Source of the DNA: 43-108 sp001915545
GTDB taxonomy: Bacteria; Bacteroidota; Bacteroidia; Bacteroidales; Bacteroidaceae
Length of the DNA stretch: 64,000 nucleotides
Assembly (NCBI GenBank): GCA_902491215.1
Contig: CABUGV010000019.1
Location: forward strand, 1 to 64,000
Direction: 5' to 3'
Part shown: piece by piece, positions 60,498 through 64,000 of the stretch
Layout: every line of letters starts with the position of its first letter
Numbering within the stretch: position 1 is the stretch's first letter
Made by a program: the position numbers and the translations under genes
The notes under the pieces: generated by a model
Databases searched by the model: none
What the model was told of the DNA's origin: nothing
Seen by the model: only the letters and a program-made list of their open reading frames with translations

Positions 60498-61043
60498 ATG
60501 AAAAAAGTTTTGATTTTATCGTCTAGTCCGCGGGCACACAGCAATTCTGACGCTCTCAGCAATGAATTTATGCGTGGTGTTGCGGATGCAGGATTGCATG
60601 TAGAGAAGATTTCCTTAAGAGATAAGAAAGTGCATCCGTGTATAGGATGTGACATTTGTAGTTCTACAGACCGTCCATGCCCGCAAAAGGATGATGCATC
60701 ATACATTGTCAAGGCCATGATTGAGTCTGATGTGATAGTTATGGCCACTCCCGTATATTTTTATTCAATGTCGGCTCAGATGAAAGCTTTGATTGACCGA
60801 TGCTGTGGCTTATACGGTAAAATGAATGATAAGGTGTTTTATTTCATTGCTTCAGCTGCAGAAGACGATCCTCATATTATGGATCGTGTGGTGGACAGCT
60901 TCAGAGGTTTTCTTGATTGTCTGGATAATCCTGGTGTTGCCGGTACAGTATTTTGTGGTGGAGTATGGCATGCTGGCGAAATTGCCGGAAGACCGGAACT
61001 TCAAAAGGCGTATGAAATGGGACGCAGTGTTGCCGGCAGATAA
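60498..61043 (+). CDS. NAD(P)H-dependent FMN reductase / flavodoxin-like oxidoreductase
   Basis: The ATG at 60498 (MKKVLILSSSPRAHSNSDAL) is chosen over a longer frame because the flavodoxin fold starts here. The 181 residues show the phosphate-binding loop SSSPRAHSNS and the conserved HPCIGCDICSSTDRPC motif. VMATPVYFYSMSAQMKALID follows in the FMN site. The CxxC pair suggests an iron-sulfur flavoprotein-like relative. It likely reduces quinones or small electrophiles. It is in line with the acetyltransferase downstream. Confidence 0.87.
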   Translation: MKKVLILSSSPRAHSNSDALSNEFMRGVADAGLHVEKISLRDKKVHPCIGCDICSSTDRPCPQKDDASYIVKAMIESDVIVMATPVYFYSMSAQMKALIDRCCGLYGKMNDKVFYFIASAAEDDPHIMDRVVDSFRGFLDCLDNPGVAGTVFCGGVWHAGEIAGRPELQKAYEMGRSVAGR

Positions 61044-61088
61044 TTTTGTGATTTTAAAAAGATTGTTTATAAGTATAAATCGTCGGAT

Positions 61089-61655
61089 ATGACAATTGAA
61101 GAGTTTAGAGAGTATGTATTTCAGCGCAAGACGTTGGAAGGGGATGAAATAATGGAGTTTATGAATGTGATGAATGATGAAGCACGTAAATTGACTTCCG
61201 AACTCAATTCTTCTTACCATACTCAGGATGAAATACGCGAGATTTTTGCTCGTCTGACAGCAAGGCCTCTGGAACCGACTTTAAGGATTTTTCCTCCATT
61301 TTATACTGATTTCGGAAAGAATATTACTGTCGGGAAGAATGTATTCATAAATGCATGCTGTAATTTTCAAGATCATGGCGGAGTGAGCCTTGGCGACGGA
61401 TGTTTGATAGGACACAATGTTGTATTTGCAACACTCAATCATGACTTGGCTCCAGAGAAACGTTCTTCAATGATTCCTGCACCTATAACTGTTGGTAGGA
61501 ATGTATGGGTCGGTTCTAATTCCACAATTCTTTCGGGTGTGACCATAGGAGACAATGCCGTCATAGCTGCTGGTGCAGTAGTGACAAAAGATGTAGAGGC
61601 GAATACTGTAGTTGGCGGGGTTCCTGCCAAGTTTATCAAACGCATTGAAGTTTGA
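61089..61655 (+). CDS. Hexapeptide-repeat sugar O-acetyltransferase
   Basis: The 188-residue protein has an N-terminal helical cap typical of maltose or galactoside acetyltransferases, then a left-handed beta-helix: GKNVFINACCNFQDHGGVSL, the catalytic His in FATLNHD, and GSNSTILSGVTIGDNAVIAA ending VVGGVPAKFIKRI. It transfers acetyl from acetyl-CoA to a sugar hydroxyl. It lies 45 bp after the flavin reductase and is followed by a strong terminator. The acceptor is unknown. Confidence 0.88.
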   Translation: MTIEEFREYVFQRKTLEGDEIMEFMNVMNDEARKLTSELNSSYHTQDEIREIFARLTARPLEPTLRIFPPFYTDFGKNITVGKNVFINACCNFQDHGGVSLGDGCLIGHNVVFATLNHDLAPEKRSSMIPAPITVGRNVWVGSNSTILSGVTIGDNAVIAAGAVVTKDVEANTVVGGVPAKFIKRIEV

Positions 61656-61681
61656 TGCGTATATTTTTGATTTGTAATAAT

Positions 61682-61724
61682 ACCGGGGAATCGGCAAACA
61701 GAATTGTTTTGTCGATTCCCCGGT
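61682..61724 (+). terminator. Terminator after the acetyltransferase
   Basis: ACCGGGGAATCG (61682-61693) pairs with CGATTCCCCGGT (61713-61724), a 12-bp GC-rich stem. The T run that follows is short. Confidence 0.7.
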
Positions 61725-61787
61725 CCGTTTAAAAAGAGTGGGTGTGTATGTTTTCCTAAAACAAAGTGTTTATTGTTCCTCTGGTTT

Positions 61788-63032
61788 TTATTTCTTGGTT
61801 CCGGCCGCTTTCAGGTACCATGTATCATCAACTGCTTCCAGCCAAGTATTCTTGTTTGTCTGAGGATTGCATTCAATTGCCAGATGCGAGAACCAGCTGT
61901 CGGGGGTTGCACCGTGCCAGTGCTCAACGTTTGGTACTATTTCAACAATGTCGCCAGGCAAGAGCAAACGTGCTTCTTTGCCTCTTTCCTGATACAAACC
62001 TTTACCACCTACTGCAATTAATATTTGTCCGCCAGTGTGGCTGTGCCAGTTGTTGCGGCATCCGGGTTCGAAGGTTACATTGTAGATCGGGCAATTGAGT
62101 GATTTTTCTTTGGTCAACTGAGCAAGGTATGATTGCCCGATGAAGAATCTCGAGTTGACCGGAGGATTCGGACCGCCAACAGGAAATGCGCTCAGGTTTT
62201 CAGGTATACTGTCTGTGATGGTTTTTGTATTGTTGCTTTCAGGTGCAACTTCATTAAGGCATGCGATTGCATTTAACGTTTTGGGATAACCTATGAGCGG
62301 GAGCAGTCGCGTGGTTGCCTCTAACAGATATTCTTTGTCGTTGCCTACATTCAGATTGCCTGCAATGTGACCTTTTACTTGAGGTTCACATCCGCCGAGC
62401 GATATGAGTATTGCATATGTTATAGCTTCACGTGTCTTTATGTCTAGTCCTGTGCGTGTGTAATAGTCTCCGAAACAATTTGCAGACAAATAGTCCTGAA
62501 TGTGCTTTTGGTTGTCAGGAGCGGTGGCGCGCATCTTGTCAATCTGTTCGCCGAAAATAGACTTTTGCGTTTCAAGTCCTTTGCTGAATCTTGTTTCTGT
62601 TGTAGTTGTGGATTGCTCTTCTAAAGGTAATTCAACACCTTTAGATTCCAGAAATTCATTTGTGCTGGTTATAAAGTCAAGAGTTTTGCCCATACCGGCG
62701 TAAGGTACTGCATGGTAGAGCACTTCTTTGATTTCGACAGGAGTTACACCGTTTTTCCAAGCCGATTCCAACATCTCATTATACATCGTGTGCGACTGCA
62801 GTGCTATGCACGACGCCATAGCCAGCATCGAGCTTGTTTTGGCGTCGATTTTGTTTCCATACTGCAGTGCTTCATCAAAAGCGAAATTCCGAAGTGTTTC
62901 TTCAAGCTCCGGATCCTTTTTAAGCAGTTCCTTATTCATATCCATATTGTTTTGTGCATTGCTTTGTTCGTTTAGTCCTGGTGCTGAAAATATCAGCGAT
63001 GCTGTAAGGCAGGACAGCATGAAATGTTTCAT
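61788..63032 (-). CDS. Exported double carboxymuconolactone-decarboxylase/cupin fusion
   Basis: The ATG at 63030-63032 (MKHFMLSCLTASLIFSAPG) gives a signal peptide and 414 residues. Two CMD/AhpD-like helical domains (ASCIALQSHTMYNEMLES and VEIKEVLYHAVPYAGMG; then TREAITYAILISLGGCEPQVKGHIAGN) precede a C-terminal cupin (FEPGCRNNWHSHTGGQILIAVG; PGDIVEIVPNVEHWHGATP) with a His metal site. No CxxC pair of active AhpD is present. Relatives are found next to AraC and flavin reductase genes in Bacteroidales. The reaction is unknown; a periplasmic detoxification role is a guess. Confidence 0.82.
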   Translation of the reverse strand: MKHFMLSCLTASLIFSAPGLNEQSNAQNNMDMNKELLKKDPELEETLRNFAFDEALQYGNKIDAKTSSMLAMASCIALQSHTMYNEMLESAWKNGVTPVEIKEVLYHAVPYAGMGKTLDFITSTNEFLESKGVELPLEEQSTTTTETRFSKGLETQKSIFGEQIDKMRATAPDNQKHIQDYLSANCFGDYYTRTGLDIKTREAITYAILISLGGCEPQVKGHIAGNLNVGNDKEYLLEATTRLLPLIGYPKTLNAIACLNEVAPESNNTKTITDSIPENLSAFPVGGPNPPVNSRFFIGQSYLAQLTKEKSLNCPIYNVTFEPGCRNNWHSHTGGQILIAVGGKGLYQERGKEARLLLPGDIVEIVPNVEHWHGATPDSWFSHLAIECNPQTNKNTWLEAVDDTWYLKAAGTKK

Positions 63033-63460
63033 ATTTATCGATTTTCTTGATGGTTGTAAGTAGTTGTTTCTGAAGTGTGGCAACAGTATTTTATTGCTGA
63101 CTACATGTTCGGCCGTTGTGTGCGTAGGGTATAATTGTCAAATCCCGGGTCTATCACGGCTTGTTGCAAAATAAGTGTATTTTCTCTGTATGGTAGTAAT
63201 AGATTTTACTGATTGAACAACCATTATTACTGATATCGTTATTCACTCTAGCTGTAATTATGGTATTTCATAATTGTGTGGTTTTGTTTGTCTATTTTCG
63301 ACTTTTTAATTCAATACAGATGGCTAATAGAATAATATACGTATTTTTGCATATATATTTGGTTTATTGGCAAGCAATAGGTAATGATTGCATATTTTTT
63401 TGATGCTGATGTCCAAGGTCTGTCTATACTATACACAACTCAAACTTATTATAAAATTAC
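63033..63460. other. AT-rich divergent intergenic region before the GH43 gene
   Basis: No gene is seen. TATTTTTG at 63342-63349 matches the Bacteroidetes -7 element in the direction of the GH43 gene but lacks a well-spaced -33 partner; a 110-base leader would follow it. Confidence 0.35.
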
Positions 63461-64000
63461 ATGAAGAACAAATTAATTATTGCAGCGTTATTGTTGTCTT
63501 TGGTTTCTCCAGCCAAAGGCCAAAAGAGTAAGGAAACACCGTTCTCCGGTTATTTGTTTGCATATTTTGAAGGTAGTGGCGACGGCAACCTTCAAGAGCA
63601 TCTTCGTTTTGCAGTCAGCGAAGATGCAAAGAACTGGTATGCTCTGAATGGAAATAGGCCGGTTATTAGCAGCGACACAATAAGCGAAAGCGGCGGTATC
63701 AGAGATCCGCATATATTGCGTGGCGAGGATGGCAGATATTATATTGTAGCAACTGATATGAAAGTAGCCAAGAACGGATGGAACGAAAATCCCGGAATCG
63801 TACTTCTCAGTTCTGATGACCTAGTTAATTGGCGCCATTCAAAAATTAATCTTGCCAAGCAGTATGCAGAACATTTCAGTGATGCTTATTGGGTCTGGGC
63901 TCCACAGACAATCTATGACCGCAAGGCCAAGAAATATATGATTTATTTTACACTTCAGCGCACTGGCGACGGACGCAAAAGTCTTATTACTTATTATGCT
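63461..64000 (+). CDS. Secreted GH43 glycosidase, N-terminal part (cut by window edge)
   Basis: The ATG at 63461 opens a signal peptide (MKNKLIIAALLLSLVSPAKG) and 180 residues are visible. The first GH43 propeller blades are clear: YLFAYFEGSGDGNLQEHLRF, the catalytic base in GGIRDPHILRGEDGRYYIVA, and WVWAPQTIYDRKAKKYMIYF. The architecture differs from the arabinanase at 13815, resembling the GH43 enzymes that open with an AYF-type strand and often carry more domains. The substrate is unknown. Confidence 0.87.
   Translation, partial: MKNKLIIAALLLSLVSPAKGQKSKETPFSGYLFAYFEGSGDGNLQEHLRFAVSEDAKNWYALNGNRPVISSDTISESGGIRDPHILRGEDGRYYIVATDMKVAKNGWNENPGIVLLSSDDLVNWRHSKINLAKQYAEHFSDAYWVWAPQTIYDRKAKKYMIYFTLQRTGDGRKSLITYYA

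Overview
The window reads as a chromosomal stretch from a gut- or oral-type Bacteroidales, most like Prevotella or Bacteroides. The basis is established lineage knowledge plus what is visible: an arabinose operon controlled by a NUDIX-type AraR, an FGGY ribulokinase with transketolase and rpiB, RND pumps with lipoprotein adaptors, GH43/GH30 enzymes, Bacteroidetes-type promoter elements (TAnnTTTG) and weak Shine-Dalgarno signals. The species cannot be fixed from sequence alone. No rRNA, tRNA or CRISPR array was recognised.

Layout. 1-7.3 kb is accessory: a transposase tail, a decayed copy of an export locus, and an intact locus (small coupled ORF, outer-membrane barrel, C39-peptidase ABC exporter, truncated HlyD start), divergent from a frame-disrupted TPR/HTH sensor-regulator. 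7.4-13.6 kb is a minus-strand aryl-acid operon: nitrilase-like hydrolase, iorA, iorB, aminotransferase, phenylacetate-CoA ligase and ACT protein. 13.8-16.7 kb holds two secreted glycoside hydrolases (GH43 arabinanase-like, GH30). 17-24 kb is a tripartite RND efflux operon with a divergent AraC regulator and a redoxin remnant. 24.1-35.3 kb carries the L-arabinose cluster (exported mutarotase, SSS symporter, araR, araD, araA, araB, tkt, rpiB) and a GNAT enzyme. 35.5-39.1 kb is the galactose operon (galM, MFS transporter, galK).

39.2-49 kb is housekeeping: folC, dnaJ, grpE, lysA, lysC, an FtsE-like ATPase, and hisH-hisA-hisF-hisIE. 49.3-55.8 kb has an exported small protein, a phytase-esterase-like protein, a SNF2 helicase, a DMT exporter and a membrane protein. 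56-58.4 kb has mscL and a second ACT/phenylacetate-CoA ligase pair. 58.7-64 kb has a small barrel protein, an AraC regulator divergent from a flavin reductase and an O-acetyltransferase, an exported CMD-cupin fusion, and the start of another GH43 enzyme.

How the parts fit: arabinan hydrolases release arabinose, which the ara cluster imports, isomerises, phosphorylates and feeds to the pentose phosphate pathway through tkt and rpiB. The ior/paaK operon links aryl-acids, arylpyruvates and aromatic amino acids.

The least explained signals are: the duplicated and collapsed C39 exporter locus with its coupled small ORF; an A8 tract that splits the neighbouring regulator; a 3 x 22-nt palindromic element found at three intergenic sites; a perfect 24-bp palindrome upstream of the ara operon; and an exact TTGACA-17-TATAAT box upstream of grpE.
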